DNA from: Candidatus Methylopumilus universalis
GTDB lineage: Bacteria; Pseudomonadota; Gammaproteobacteria; Burkholderiales; Methylophilaceae
Reading direction: 5' to 3'
Assembly (NCBI RefSeq): GCF_006365315.1
Contig: NZ_CP040968.1
Coordinates: forward strand, 620,001 to 684,000
DNA length: 64,000 nt
The position numbers and the translations under genes are program-made. The notes under the pieces were generated by a model. It had not been told where the DNA came from and ran no database searches. It saw only the letters and a program-made list of their open reading frames with translations. The number at the start of each line of letters is the position of its first letter. The first letter of the stretch is position 1. Shown here piece by piece: positions 16,244 to 25,600 of this stretch.

Positions 16244-18802
16244 TTATTTTATTGATGCTTTAAGCATTCTTATCAAGTTATCCTTCTTTATTTTACTTAG
16301 CGATTTATTATTTTTATTTGAAATCAAAAAAGTATCTTCTGCACGAGACCCTAACGTGTTTATTTTTGCATGATTGATTGATATATCTTCTTTTGATAAT
16401 TGATCGGATATAAGACTTAATAAACCATGTCTATCGTCTGTAATCACATCCAATTGGTATATAGGTGATTTTTCAATTTGAGTGATGGTAATTTTTGTGT
16501 CAATAGAGTGGTGAATTGCATGTCTGCTTTTTTCAGAAAGTTTCATGGCTTTATTTTCTTTATTTCTTTCCAATCGAATAATTAATTCATTTTCAATAAA
16601 TTTAAATAAGCCTTCATAGCTAACTGATTTTGGGTTGGCGTCAAGCAAATCAAAAAGATTGAGCGCGTAATTATGTTGGGTTGTAAAAATCTTTGCTGCT
16701 ACTATGTTGTATCCAATTTCATCAAAGAAATGGCAGGTCTTATTAAAAATATACATTGTATTTTTTTGGTAAACAAGAACTTCAATACCTTCGCCATTTG
16801 AGCGATGCCTAACTCGGATGATAGGTTCTTTTGGTGTCGTATGAGAAAACAATAGTCTTGTTTGCCACGCAATTTCTTCTTCTGTATATTTGTAAAAGTA
16901 ATTTTCACCAAAACTCTGCCAAAGATCCTTGTAGTGATGATCTCTTATATCGTATGTATTAAGTATTAATGCTGCTTTTTCTTTTCGTTTTGCAATCGAA
17001 TTCTCATGAGATAAATTGTCTTGCTCTAAATAATTGAGCGTATATTTAAAAAGATTTTTTAGCAGAGTGGCTTTCCACTGGTTCCAAACATGCGGGCTGG
17101 TAGCTCTTATATCTGCGACCGTTAATAAATAAAGTGAAGTCAAATTTTCTTTATTGATAACTTTTCTTGCAAACTCTTCAATAACCCTAGGGTCTGATAA
17201 ATCTAATTTTTGTGCTGTATGTGACATCACCAGATGTGATTTAACTAACCATTTGATCAGCCCTTCATCATGTGATGGTAAATGATTTAATTTTGAAAAT
17301 TCATGAACATCTTTAGCTCCAAGTTCAGAATGATCTCCACCTCTACCTTTTGCAATGTCATGAAATAACGCTGCAAGATAAAGAATATGTTTATGGGGAT
17401 AGTTTTTAAATAAATCATGGCAGTCAGGAAATTCATGTTTCAACTCATCTTTTGCAAATCTTCTTAAATTTTGAATGACATTGAGAATATGTTCATCAAC
17501 TGTATAAATATGAAATAAATCGTGCTGCATTTGACTTACAATTTCTCCAAAGGCAGGAATGTATGATCCAATAAGATTACATTTATTCATGATTCTTAAC
17601 GATCGATTGACCTTCTCATTTGACTTAAGTATCGATAAGAACTTTGCTTGTTGGTTCTTATCTTTTCTAAAAGTGTCATTTATTCTGTTTGCAGCACTTC
17701 CAAGTAGCAAGAGCAAGTTGGGACCTAGAGAATTGAGCTGTTTATATTTTTGAAAGGTCATAAATACATCAAAAATATATGGCGTTATATTTTTATTTTG
17801 AAATTTAGGATTTATTTCAAGATAATTATTTATGATAATTAAGAAATGGCTATCAGTAATTTTAATTATCTTGTCGGACTCGATTGGATTAAGTTTTTTT
17901 AAAAGCACTTCATTAATGAATGTTGTAAAATTAATGGCCTCATAAACATCCTTCATAAATAACTCACTTCTTTTCCTATGAGTAGTTTTTTTATATTTCA
18001 ATAACAATGCCAATTCATTCTGGTAATCAAAAAGTAATCTATCTTCACTTTGTTTTGCTGTGACATGAAGAAGGATTCTCAGGTTTTTAAAAAAGATGTC
18101 AGTTTTAATAAGTTGCTGATAATTTTTCTTATCAAGATATTTTTTTTGATTTAACTTTGCTGATGTAAATCTTTTAATGCAACTTTTGCCTAGCCATTGA
18201 ATCATTTGCAGGTCCCTTAAGCCGCCAGGACTTTCTTTTATATTTGGTTCTAATTGATAGGCAGATTGATTGTATTTTTGATGACGACGATCTTGTTCTT
18301 TTATTTTGCCTTGATAGAACTTTGCAGGAATAAGGGTTTCATTAATAATTTTTATTAGATTTTTATAAAGCACCTTATCGCCATTAAGATACCTGTTCTC
18401 CAAAAGGTTTGTTTGTACCGTAATGTCCTTTTTGATTTCAATTTTCGTTTGATTTATATTTCTAACGCTGTGGCCGACTCGTAAGCCAAGATCCCATACC
18501 AAACTAATAAACTGTTCAATTTTTTGACTTAGAGACTTGTTAAGACTCTTTGGGATTAATATTAGTAAATCAATATCAGAGTAAGGAAAAAGTTCTTGGC
18601 GGCCATAGCCTCCGCAAGCTACAAGAGTTGCCCTATTTCTTAATTCTAGATCTTGCCAAAGTCTGCTTAACGTTTTATCAATAAGCTGTGAGTGATTATG
18701 AAGATAAGAAATGCCATCTCTTTTTTTTAAAAATACTTTAATGAGATTTAACTCATTTAAAGCTAATTCTTTTTTTAATTTTAGTATTTCTTTTTGAATC
18801 AA
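16244..18802 (-). CDS. glnD: [Protein-PII] uridylyltransferase / uridylyl-removing enzyme
   Basis: 852 residues, normal length. Senses glutamine and modifies or demodifies PII (GlnB/GlnK) to control nitrogen assimilation. N-terminal nucleotidyltransferase with GGYGRQELFPYSDIDLL (64-80; D76 and D78 bind metal), a central HD domain (LFHDIAKGRGGDHSELG) for the removing activity and two C-terminal ACT domains (about 690-850) for glutamine binding. Start is TTG at 18802, three bases after the map stop, with no clear Shine-Dalgarno, so translation is likely coupled to map. Confidence 0.95.
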   Translation of the reverse strand: MIQKEILKLKKELALNELNLIKVFLKKRDGISYLHNHSQLIDKTLSRLWQDLELRNRATLVACGGYGRQELFPYSDIDLLILIPKSLNKSLSQKIEQFISLVWDLGLRVGHSVRNINQTKIEIKKDITVQTNLLENRYLNGDKVLYKNLIKIINETLIPAKFYQGKIKEQDRRHQKYNQSAYQLEPNIKESPGGLRDLQMIQWLGKSCIKRFTSAKLNQKKYLDKKNYQQLIKTDIFFKNLRILLHVTAKQSEDRLLFDYQNELALLLKYKKTTHRKRSELFMKDVYEAINFTTFINEVLLKKLNPIESDKIIKITDSHFLIIINNYLEINPKFQNKNITPYIFDVFMTFQKYKQLNSLGPNLLLLLGSAANRINDTFRKDKNQQAKFLSILKSNEKVNRSLRIMNKCNLIGSYIPAFGEIVSQMQHDLFHIYTVDEHILNVIQNLRRFAKDELKHEFPDCHDLFKNYPHKHILYLAALFHDIAKGRGGDHSELGAKDVHEFSKLNHLPSHDEGLIKWLVKSHLVMSHTAQKLDLSDPRVIEEFARKVINKENLTSLYLLTVADIRATSPHVWNQWKATLLKNLFKYTLNYLEQDNLSHENSIAKRKEKAALILNTYDIRDHHYKDLWQSFGENYFYKYTEEEIAWQTRLLFSHTTPKEPIIRVRHRSNGEGIEVLVYQKNTMYIFNKTCHFFDEIGYNIVAAKIFTTQHNYALNLFDLLDANPKSVSYEGLFKFIENELIIRLERNKENKAMKLSEKSRHAIHHSIDTKITITQIEKSPIYQLDVITDDRHGLLSLISDQLSKEDISINHAKINTLGSRAEDTFLISNKNNKSLSKIKKDNLIRMLKASIK

Positions 18803-18805
18803 GAT

Positions 18806-19606
18806 TTAATTAGCAAATGCTGGAGGAGGGGGTGTTTTTTCAGAAACTGTAAGGACTTCATAGCCGCTATCCGTAACTAATATTGTATGTTCCCATTGTG
18901 CTGATAGGCTTCGATCTTTGGTGACGATAGTCCAGCCATCGGGCATTTGTTTTATATCTCTTTTGCCTGCATTAATCATAGGCTCAATCGTAAAAATCAT
19001 ACCCGCTTCTAGAGTAACTCCTGTGCCAGGTTTTCCGTAATGAAGGACTTGAGGCTCTTCATGAAAACGCTTACCAATGCCATGACCACAAAACTCTCTC
19101 ACAACACTAAACCCATTTTTTTCAGCAAAGTCTTGAATGACAAATCCGATATCACCTAATTTTGCACCTGGCTTAACTTTTTGAATACCAAGCCACATAG
19201 CTTCATAGGTGAGTTTACATAAACGCTTAGCTTGAATGGAAGTATCTCCCAAAAGAAACATGCGGCTTGTATCTCCATGGAAACCATCTTTAATAACCGT
19301 AATATCTATATTTACAATATCTCCATCTTTCAGTGCCTTTGGGCCTGGCACACCATGGCAAATTTGATGATTAATGGAAGTGCAAATAGATTTTGGATAT
19401 GGAGTATGTCCATCCGGTGCGTAATTTAAGGGGGCTGGGATTGTTTTTTGTACATTCACCATGAAATCATGACAAAGCTTATCAATTTCTTCAGTGGTAA
19501 TGCCTGGGATAACAAAAGGTGTAATATAATCAAGTACTTGTGATGCTAGCGCACCAGCAATACGCATTTTTTCTATTTCTTGGGAATTTTTGATGTGTAT
19601 TGTCAT
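18806..19606 (-). CDS. map: Methionine aminopeptidase type I
   Basis: 266 residues from the ATG at 19606 (MTIHIKNSQEIEKMRIAGAL). A frame 29 codons longer is open upstream but its extra residues do not belong to the family. Removes the N-terminal methionine after deformylation. Metal-ligand segments are visible: NIDITVIKDGFHGDTSRMF (two Asp), CGHGIG (His), FTIEPM (Glu) and QWEHT (Glu). Divergent from rpsB, as in many proteobacteria; glnD follows directly. Confidence 0.95.
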   Translation of the reverse strand: MTIHIKNSQEIEKMRIAGALASQVLDYITPFVIPGITTEEIDKLCHDFMVNVQKTIPAPLNYAPDGHTPYPKSICTSINHQICHGVPGPKALKDGDIVNIDITVIKDGFHGDTSRMFLLGDTSIQAKRLCKLTYEAMWLGIQKVKPGAKLGDIGFVIQDFAEKNGFSVVREFCGHGIGKRFHEEPQVLHYGKPGTGVTLEAGMIFTIEPMINAGKRDIKQMPDGWTIVTKDRSLSAQWEHTILVTDSGYEVLTVSEKTPPPPAFAN

Positions 19607-19628
19607 GATTACTACGTTTAGATTACGT

Positions 19629-19656
19629 TTGAACTTGTTTTTCGTGCTATTATAGC
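19629..19656 (+). promoter_or_regulatory. Candidate rpsB promoter with GC-rich discriminator
   Basis: -35 TTGAAC (19629-19634), 16-base spacer and -10 TATAGC (19651-19656); an overlapping TATTAT at 19648 is an alternative -10. The next bases are GCGC, unusual in this AT-rich sequence and like the discriminators of growth-rate-controlled (ppGpp-sensitive) translation promoters. Growth-rate control is inference. Confidence 0.5.
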
Positions 19657-19690
19657 GCGCTTCTTCAAGGTTCTTGAGGAAATAATTTTG

Positions 19691-19739
19691 CATTACCTAA
19701 CGTTAGGGTGTCTATGAAAATAGATGTAATTAGGTGATG
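19691..19739 (+). promoter_or_regulatory. Structured rpsB leader, candidate S2 autoregulatory element
   Basis: CATTACCTAA (19691-19700) pairs with TTAGGTGATG (19730-19739) with one G-U pair, enclosing an inner hairpin TCTAT-GAAA-ATAGA (19711-19724) with a GNRA tetraloop. The left arm also belongs to a palindrome CCTAACGTTAGG (19696-19707), so two pairings exclude each other. Structured S2-binding rpsB leaders are known in gammaproteobacteria; homology to these is not shown here. Confidence 0.45.
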
Positions 19740-19769
19740 TTTTTTTAACCCATAACAACGGAGTCAATT

Positions 19770-20522
19770 ATGTCAGTTACTATGCGTCAAATGTTAGAAG
19801 CGGGGGTCCATTTCGGCCACCAAACCCGTTACTGGAATCCAAGAATGGCACCATATATTTTTGGCGACAGGAATAAAATTCATATTGTTAACCTAGAAAA
19901 AACATTACCAATGTTCCAAGAGGCCTTGAAGTATATCCGCACTCTTGCTGCAAACAAAGGACGAATTCTTTTTGTAGGTACGAAAAGACAAGCCCGAGAA
20001 ATTCTTAAAGAAGAAGCTTCTCGCGCTGGTGTTTCTTACGTTAATCATCGCTGGTTAGGCGGTATGCTCACAAATTTTAAAACAGTGAGACAGTCTATTA
20101 AGCGTCTTAATGATTACGAAGCGATGCTTGAAGATGGAAGTTTACTTAAGTTTAATAAAAAAGAAGCGTTAGGCTATAAGCGTGACTATGAAAAATTACA
20201 ACGCTCAATTGGCGGTATTAAAGATATGACAGCACTTCCTGATGCAATTTTTGTAATCGACGTAGGTCATGAGAGTGGCGCTATAGTTGAAGCAAATAAG
20301 CTTGGTATACCTATCATTGGTGTTGTAGACACTAATAATTCACCTGATGACATTTCATATGTGATTCCTGGCAACGACGACTCAAGTAGAGCCATTAGAC
20401 TCTACGCAAGAGGTATGGCTGACGCAGTATTAGAAGGTAAAAGTCAGGCATTAAATGAACTTGCTAAGTCAGTATCGCAAGAAGAAGAATTTGTAGAAGT
20501 GACTGAGGCAGTCGCTGAGTAA
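19770..20522 (+). CDS. rpsB: 30S ribosomal protein S2
   Basis: 250 residues. S2 joins the 30S head late in assembly. Conserved [22 protein letters not shown] start, [22 protein letters not shown] and [11 protein letters not shown]. The C-terminal tail is acidic, as usual. CGGAG precedes the ATG. First gene of the long translation/envelope run; an intrinsic terminator follows, as between rpsB and tsf in E. coli. Confidence 0.97.
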   Translation: MSVTMRQMLEAGVHFGHQTRYWNPRMAPYIFGDRNKIHIVNLEKTLPMFQEALKYIRTLAANKGRILFVGTKRQAREILKEEASRAGVSYVNHRWLGGMLTNFKTVRQSIKRLNDYEAMLEDGSLLKFNKKEALGYKRDYEKLQRSIGGIKDMTALPDAIFVIDVGHESGAIVEANKLGIPIIGVVDTNNSPDDISYVIPGNDDSSRAIRLYARGMADAVLEGKSQALNELAKSVSQEEEFVEVTEAVAE

Positions 20523-20539
20523 TTTTTAAAGCATTATTT

Positions 20540-20564
20540 AAAAGGGGCTTCATGCCCCTTTTTT
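20540..20564 (+). terminator. Rho-independent terminator between rpsB and tsf
   Basis: AAAGGGGC (20541-20548) pairs with GCCCCTTT (20554-20561) around a TTCAT loop, then T residues to 20564. Probably partial, letting some transcription into tsf, since no strong promoter is seen before tsf. Confidence 0.8.
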
Positions 20565-20605
20565 AATAATAAATTTATTCATACAGTTTTTAAGGAGTAA
20601 TCAAA

Positions 20606-21481
20606 GTGGCAGAAATAACAGCAAGCATGGTCAAAGACCTACGTGATCGCACAGACGCACCTATGATGGATTGTAAAAAAGCATTAACTGAAGCTGATGG
20701 TGACAGCGTGCGCGCTGAAGAAATTTTAAGAGTTCGTTTCGGAAATAAAGCAAGTAAAGCTGCCGGAAGATTGGCCGCTGAGGGTATTGTGATTGCTTTT
20801 GTAGCTAAAGACGGCAAAACAGGAACGCTGCTTGAAGTTAACTCAGAGACAGATTTTTGCGCGAAAAATGAAGACTTTTTAAAGTATTCAAACGAACTTG
20901 TAAGCACCATTAATGAAAAGAATCCAGCTAACATCGAGGCTTTAACAAGTTTAAATATGGCTTCTGGTAATGCTGAGGAAGTTCGCACTCAGCTTGTGGG
21001 TAAAATTGGTGAAAATATTACACCGCGTCGATTTGTTCGTTATCAAACAACGGGTCAAATATTTAGTTATATTCACAGCGGAAGAATTGGCGTGCTTTTA
21101 GACCTTCAGGGTGGAGATGAGGCTTTAGGAAAAGATTTAGCCATGCATATTGCAGCAAATAAACCCAAAGCACTTAATGCATCTGGCATTGATGCTGCAT
21201 TAATTGAGGTTGAGAAACGTGTAGCGATTGAAAAAGCAAAAGAGGCTGGAAAACCAGAAGCTATGTTAGAAAAAATTGCAGAAGGCACAGTGCAAAAATT
21301 CCTTAAAGAGGTCACATTACTGAATCAACCTTTTGTGAAAGATGACAAAGTAAGCGTTGAGCAATTATTGAAAGCTAACAACGCAACTGTGAATGCTTTT
21401 AGCATTTATTCTGTAGCTGAAGGCATTGAAAAGGCGGTAGTAGATTACGCCGCAGAAGTTGCAGCGGCAGCAAAGGTTTAG
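20606..21481 (+). CDS. tsf: Elongation factor Ts
   Basis: 291 residues. Nucleotide exchange factor for EF-Tu. The N-terminal UBA-like region TASMVKDLRDRTDAPMMDCK and the core motif EVNSETDFCAKNEDF are typical; two dimer-like core subdomains and a coiled-coil excursion follow. Starts at GTG (20606), with AAGGAG eight bases upstream. Ends before another terminator. Confidence 0.97.
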   Translation: MAEITASMVKDLRDRTDAPMMDCKKALTEADGDSVRAEEILRVRFGNKASKAAGRLAAEGIVIAFVAKDGKTGTLLEVNSETDFCAKNEDFLKYSNELVSTINEKNPANIEALTSLNMASGNAEEVRTQLVGKIGENITPRRFVRYQTTGQIFSYIHSGRIGVLLDLQGGDEALGKDLAMHIAANKPKALNASGIDAALIEVEKRVAIEKAKEAGKPEAMLEKIAEGTVQKFLKEVTLLNQPFVKDDKVSVEQLLKANNATVNAFSIYSVAEGIEKAVVDYAAEVAAAAKV

Positions 21482-21497
21482 TCTTATCAAAGCATTT

Positions 21498-21530
21498 AAA
21501 GGATTGTATGATTTATACAGTCCTTTTTTT
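21498..21530 (+). terminator. Rho-independent terminator after tsf
   Basis: A 12-bp stem with one G-U pair (21498-21509 with 21515-21526), loop GATTT, followed by T residues to 21530. pyrH begins 42 bases later. Confidence 0.85.
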
Positions 21531-21572
21531 ATGCCCCCTGGTTTAAAAATACGTTAAACTTTAAGGAAAATT

Positions 21573-22298
21573 ATGGCCCAATCTGCATACAAAAGAATTA
21601 TGTTGAAAATATCAGGCGAAGCCTTGATGGGCGAAGATCCGTTTGGTATTAATCAGCATACTATTTCAAATATAGTTCATGAGATTAAAGAAGCGCTCGA
21701 TTTAAAAATTCAAATGGGTATTGTGATTGGTGGCGGCAATATTTTTAGAGGTGTAGCTTTAGGCGCTGCAGGTATGGATAGGGCGACTGCAGATTATATG
21801 GGCATGATGGCTACTGTGATGAATGCATTGGCTCTTCAAGATGCCATGAAACATGTAGGAATTGTAGCCCGTGTTCAATCAGCGCTAAATATCGAACAAG
21901 TGGTAGAGCCATATATTCGTGGCAAGGCTATTCGCTATCTTGAAGAGGGTAAAGTGGTTATATTCGCTGCAGGAACAGGTAATCCCTTCTTTACGACTGA
22001 TACAGCAGCAGCATTGCGAGGCGTAGAAATGAATGCAGATATTATGATTAAAGCGACCAAAGTCGATGGTATTTATTCAGAAGACCCTAAAAAAAATCCA
22101 AAGGCAAAGCGATACGAAGTTGTCAGTTTTGATGAAGCCATTCAAAAGGATTTAAAAGTCATGGATGCCACAGCCCTGACTTTATGTCGAGACCAACAAT
22201 TACCGATCGCAGTATTTAATATATTTAAATCAGGGGCATTAAAAAATATTTTATTAGGACAAAATGAAGGTACGCTCGTGATGCCTAATATACATTGA
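21573..22298 (+). CDS. pyrH: UMP kinase
   Basis: 241 residues, amino-acid-kinase fold, phosphorylates UMP to UDP. Conserved [13 protein letters not shown] at the start, GGGNIFRG (phosphate binding), [16 protein letters not shown] and the TD-containing [15 protein letters not shown] precedes the ATG. Order tsf-pyrH-frr is near universal in proteobacteria. Confidence 0.97.
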   Translation: MAQSAYKRIMLKISGEALMGEDPFGINQHTISNIVHEIKEALDLKIQMGIVIGGGNIFRGVALGAAGMDRATADYMGMMATVMNALALQDAMKHVGIVARVQSALNIEQVVEPYIRGKAIRYLEEGKVVIFAAGTGNPFFTTDTAAALRGVEMNADIMIKATKVDGIYSEDPKKNPKAKRYEVVSFDEAIQKDLKVMDATALTLCRDQQLPIAVFNIFKSGALKNILLGQNEGTLVMPNIH

Positions 22299-22313
22299 TT
22301 AAAGAGGATGGTC

Positions 22314-22871
22314 ATGACTGAAGCAATTAAAGTAAATGTAAGTGAAAAGATGCAAAAATCTCTAGACTCTTTTAAGTCTGATCTTGCAAAAGTTAGAACA
22401 GGTAGAGCACATACTGGACTTTTGGATCATATTGTCATTGATTATTATGGTTCTATAGTTCCTATTAATCAGGTAGCTGGTGTTAATTTAGGTGATGCAA
22501 AAACAATCAATGTGCAGCCTTATGAGAAGAGTATGGTCGCGAAAATCGAAAAAGCGATTCGCGATAGCGACCTTGGATTAAATCCCGCAACATCTGGTGA
22601 CCTTATTCGCGTCCCTATGCCCACACTGACAGAAGAGCGTAGAAGGGATCTTATAAAAGTTGTTCGAACAGAAGCTGAGTCAGCTAAAGTAGCAATGCGA
22701 AATATTAGGCGCGATGCAAATGACTCCCTAAAAAAATTAATCAAAGAAAAAGAAATCAGTGAAGATGATGAACGAAGATCGCAAGATGAAGTTCAAAAAA
22801 TTACAGATAAGTTTATCGCCGAAATCGATAAACTTCTTCAAACAAAAGAATCTGAATTACTCGCAATTTAG
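22314..22871 (+). CDS. frr: Ribosome recycling factor
   Basis: 185 residues from the ATG at 22314. An in-frame ATG at 22308 directly abuts the Shine-Dalgarno AAAGAGG (22301-22307), while 22314 gives a six-base spacing and the family's usual 185-residue length, so I take the second. Splits post-termination ribosomes with EF-G. Motifs [22 protein letters not shown] and [13 protein letters not shown] are conserved. Stop overlaps the GTG of uppS (TAGTG). Confidence 0.96.
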   Translation: MTEAIKVNVSEKMQKSLDSFKSDLAKVRTGRAHTGLLDHIVIDYYGSIVPINQVAGVNLGDAKTINVQPYEKSMVAKIEKAIRDSDLGLNPATSGDLIRVPMPTLTEERRRDLIKVVRTEAESAKVAMRNIRRDANDSLKKLIKEKEISEDDERRSQDEVQKITDKFIAEIDKLLQTKESELLAI

Positions 22872-23611
22872 TGTTTAATTTCTTTCGTCCATTACGAGCC
22901 AAAGAAGCGCTATTAGAAAAACCTAAACATATCGCTATTATTATGGACGGTAATGGGAGATGGGCAAAGAAACGACTAATGCCACGCATTTCCGGCCATA
23001 AAAAAGGTTTAGAATCAGTTAGAACAGTCATTACGCAATGCCAAAAATTAAACATACCTTTTCTAACATTATTTGCTTTTAGCACAGAAAATTGGTTGAG
23101 ACCTACACAGGAAGTTAATTTTTTAATGTCATTGTTTCAAGAATCAATTAAAAAAGAATCGTCAGCCCTCATTAAGCATAATGTCAGATTTAAGTTAATT
23201 GGTGACCAAAAACCGTTTCCAAAAAAACTCGTTGATAAAATAAAAGAACTTGAAAAGCTTACTGAAAAAAATACTGGACTAACATTAAGTGTTGCAATAA
23301 ATTATGGTGGAAGATGGGATATTGTGAATGCAGTTAATAAATATCAAAAAGAAACGCTTTCTAAAAAACCATTAACTCAAAAAAATCTCATTCAAAACCT
23401 ATCTTTAAATTACGCACCAGATCCGGACCTCTTAATTAGAACCGGCGGAGAAAAACGTATTAGTAATTTTTTAATTTGGCAGTTTTCATATTCTGAGCTT
23501 TATTTTACAGAGACGTTATGGCCTGATTTTAATGAAAGCGCACTTATGACTGCATTGCTTGAATTTCAAAAAAGAGAGCGCCGGTATGGTAAAACAAGCG
23601 AGCAATTATAA
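22871..23611 (+). CDS. uppS: Undecaprenyl diphosphate synthase
   Basis: 246 residues, cis-prenyltransferase making the C55 lipid carrier for peptidoglycan and LPS. HIAIIMDGNGRWAK holds the catalytic Asp and the phosphate-binding residues; FSTENW and DLLIRTGGEKRISNFL are the other conserved regions. GTG start overlapping the frr stop by one base. Confidence 0.96.
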   Translation: MFNFFRPLRAKEALLEKPKHIAIIMDGNGRWAKKRLMPRISGHKKGLESVRTVITQCQKLNIPFLTLFAFSTENWLRPTQEVNFLMSLFQESIKKESSALIKHNVRFKLIGDQKPFPKKLVDKIKELEKLTEKNTGLTLSVAINYGGRWDIVNAVNKYQKETLSKKPLTQKNLIQNLSLNYAPDPDLLIRTGGEKRISNFLIWQFSYSELYFTETLWPDFNESALMTALLEFQKRERRYGKTSEQL

Positions 23612-24412
23612 ATGTTGATATCAAGAATATTCTCAGCTTTTATTATGCTTTTAGTTTTTTTATCCTCCCTTTTTCTATTTTCAGGAAGTTTTTTTTCATT
23701 TGTCGTCTATATAACTTCACTCTTAGCGCTCTATGAATGGTCAAAACTTTTATATTTCAAATCTCTTGAAAAAAAGATTTTTTTAGCCATCTCGTTATGC
23801 TTCATTTATCTAATTGATAAATTTATCACTTATGATCAGGCTAGATTTATTTTAATAGGCGCCTCCATCTTTTGGATTTTTATAGCACCTTTATTTTTAG
23901 TATTTAAAATACATCTTAAAAATTTCTACTTTAGTTCTTTGATTGGCTGGATGTTGATCATTCCGCTTATTGTTGCTTTAAATTATTTGATTCAATTAAG
24001 TCCTTGGGCTGTGCTTCTCGTTTTAATGACTATTTGGCTCGCAGATTCGGGTGCTTATTTTTTTGGAAAACAATTTGGTAAGAGAAAGCTTGCGCCGTCT
24101 ATTAGCCCCGGTAAAACATGGGAAGGCTTTATAGGAGCTCTATTTGTTGTTTCATTATTTTCGATCACACTGACTTATTTTGGCTTTGTTAATTCTTACG
24201 AATCTATTTTATTTTTTATTTTAATTTTATTGTTAAGTGTTGAAGGCGATTTATTTGAGTCATACATTAAGAGAGTGGCTAAAGTTAAAGATAGTGGAGA
24301 TTTAATCCCTGGTCACGGTGGCGTTCTTGATCGGATTGATAGTTTGTGTTCTAGCCTTCCTCTCGCGACTTTAATGCTTGTTTCACCATCTTTTTTCGGG
24401 CGACTTATTTAA
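23612..24412 (+). CDS. cdsA: Phosphatidate cytidylyltransferase
   Basis: 266 residues, polytopic inner-membrane protein with about seven hydrophobic segments. Makes CDP-diacylglycerol, the precursor of membrane phospholipids. The family signature is clear near the C-terminus: SYIKRVAKVKDSGDLIPGHG continuing into GVLDRID, and SPGKTWEGFIGA earlier. ATG directly follows the uppS stop; dxr follows immediately. Confidence 0.95.
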   Translation: MLISRIFSAFIMLLVFLSSLFLFSGSFFSFVVYITSLLALYEWSKLLYFKSLEKKIFLAISLCFIYLIDKFITYDQARFILIGASIFWIFIAPLFLVFKIHLKNFYFSSLIGWMLIIPLIVALNYLIQLSPWAVLLVLMTIWLADSGAYFFGKQFGKRKLAPSISPGKTWEGFIGALFVVSLFSITLTYFGFVNSYESILFFILILLLSVEGDLFESYIKRVAKVKDSGDLIPGHGGVLDRIDSLCSSLPLATLMLVSPSFFGRLI

Positions 24413-25600
24413 GTGGAAACAATTGTTATCTTAGGCTCAACTGGAAGTATTGGTTGCAATGCACTTCAAGTTATAAAGCTTCATCAAGATAAATATAAGG
24501 TTTTTGCGCTCACAGCAAATGGAAATGTTGATCTATTAACAGAGCAATGTAGGGAATTTGAACCTCAATTTGCCTTTGCTTTAAATCGAGAGGCAAACCA
24601 ACAACTTAAGAAAAATTTACTTGCATTTAATTCAAAAACAATTGTTTTAGATGATGAAAATTCTCTAGATTGGCTTGCTTCTCATAAAGAAACGAACACA
24701 GTTATTTCAGCTATTGTAGGTGCGGCAGGACTTAAGCCTACAATGGCAGCCGCAAATAGTGGAAAAAAGATTTTGTTAGCCAACAAAGAAACGCTTGTCA
24801 TGGCCGGGGAATTGTTTGTTAAAGCTGTAAAACAATCTAATGCCACCTTAATACCTATAGATAGCGAACATAATGCGATTTTACAAGTGCTGCCACAAAG
24901 TAAAAAATTAAACTATAAATCCAATGGCATTAGAAAAATTTTATTGACTGCATCTGGTGGACCTTTTAGGACTTCTACTAAGGAAGAGCTTAAATATGTG
25001 ACACCGAAAGATGCTTTACGTCATCCAAATTGGATTATGGGCAAAAAGATTACGATCGATTCCGCAACGATGATGAATAAAGGTCTAGAAGTAATTGAGG
25101 CTTGTTGGTTATTTAATATTCCATCTTCAGATATTGAAGTGGTTATTCACCCTCAAAGTATTATTCATTCCCTTGTAGAGTATGTTGATGGAAGTACGCT
25201 TGCGCAATTGGGCAATCCCGATATGAGAACGCCTATTGCTTATGCATTAAGTCACCCCGAAAGAATTGAATCCGGAGTTTTGGGGCTTGATCTTATTAAA
25301 ACAAAAAGACTTGATTTTGAAGCACCTGATTTAGATAAATTTCCTTGCCTTGGATTGGCTTACAAAGCGCTTCATATAGGCAATAATGCACCTACTATTC
25401 TCAATGCAGCTAATGAAGTAGCTGTTGAAGCTTTTTTAAACGAATCTATCACTTTTAATCAGATCGCAGAATTGATTGAATTTTGTATGGATGCTGTTGA
25501 GCCTCAAAGCTTAGATTCCATCGAAACAGTTTTAGATGTGGATAGTAAGACACGTCACCTTGCACTTTCTTGGATTGATTGTCATAACTTAACTTCATGA
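24413..25600 (+). CDS. dxr: 1-deoxy-D-xylulose 5-phosphate reductoisomerase
   Basis: 395 residues. Second step of the MEP isoprenoid pathway, NADPH-dependent. NADPH-binding GSTGSIG at 8-14, ANKETLVMAG, metal site DSEHNA, and the flexible-loop/catalytic region HPNWIMGKKITIDSATMMNKGLE contained around 200-222. Starts at GTG (24413) immediately after the cdsA stop; overlaps rseP by four bases. Confidence 0.96.
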   Translation: METIVILGSTGSIGCNALQVIKLHQDKYKVFALTANGNVDLLTEQCREFEPQFAFALNREANQQLKKNLLAFNSKTIVLDDENSLDWLASHKETNTVISAIVGAAGLKPTMAAANSGKKILLANKETLVMAGELFVKAVKQSNATLIPIDSEHNAILQVLPQSKKLNYKSNGIRKILLTASGGPFRTSTKEELKYVTPKDALRHPNWIMGKKITIDSATMMNKGLEVIEACWLFNIPSSDIEVVIHPQSIIHSLVEYVDGSTLAQLGNPDMRTPIAYALSHPERIESGVLGLDLIKTKRLDFEAPDLDKFPCLGLAYKALHIGNNAPTILNAANEVAVEAFLNESITFNQIAELIEFCMDAVEPQSLDSIETVLDVDSKTRHLALSWIDCHNLTS

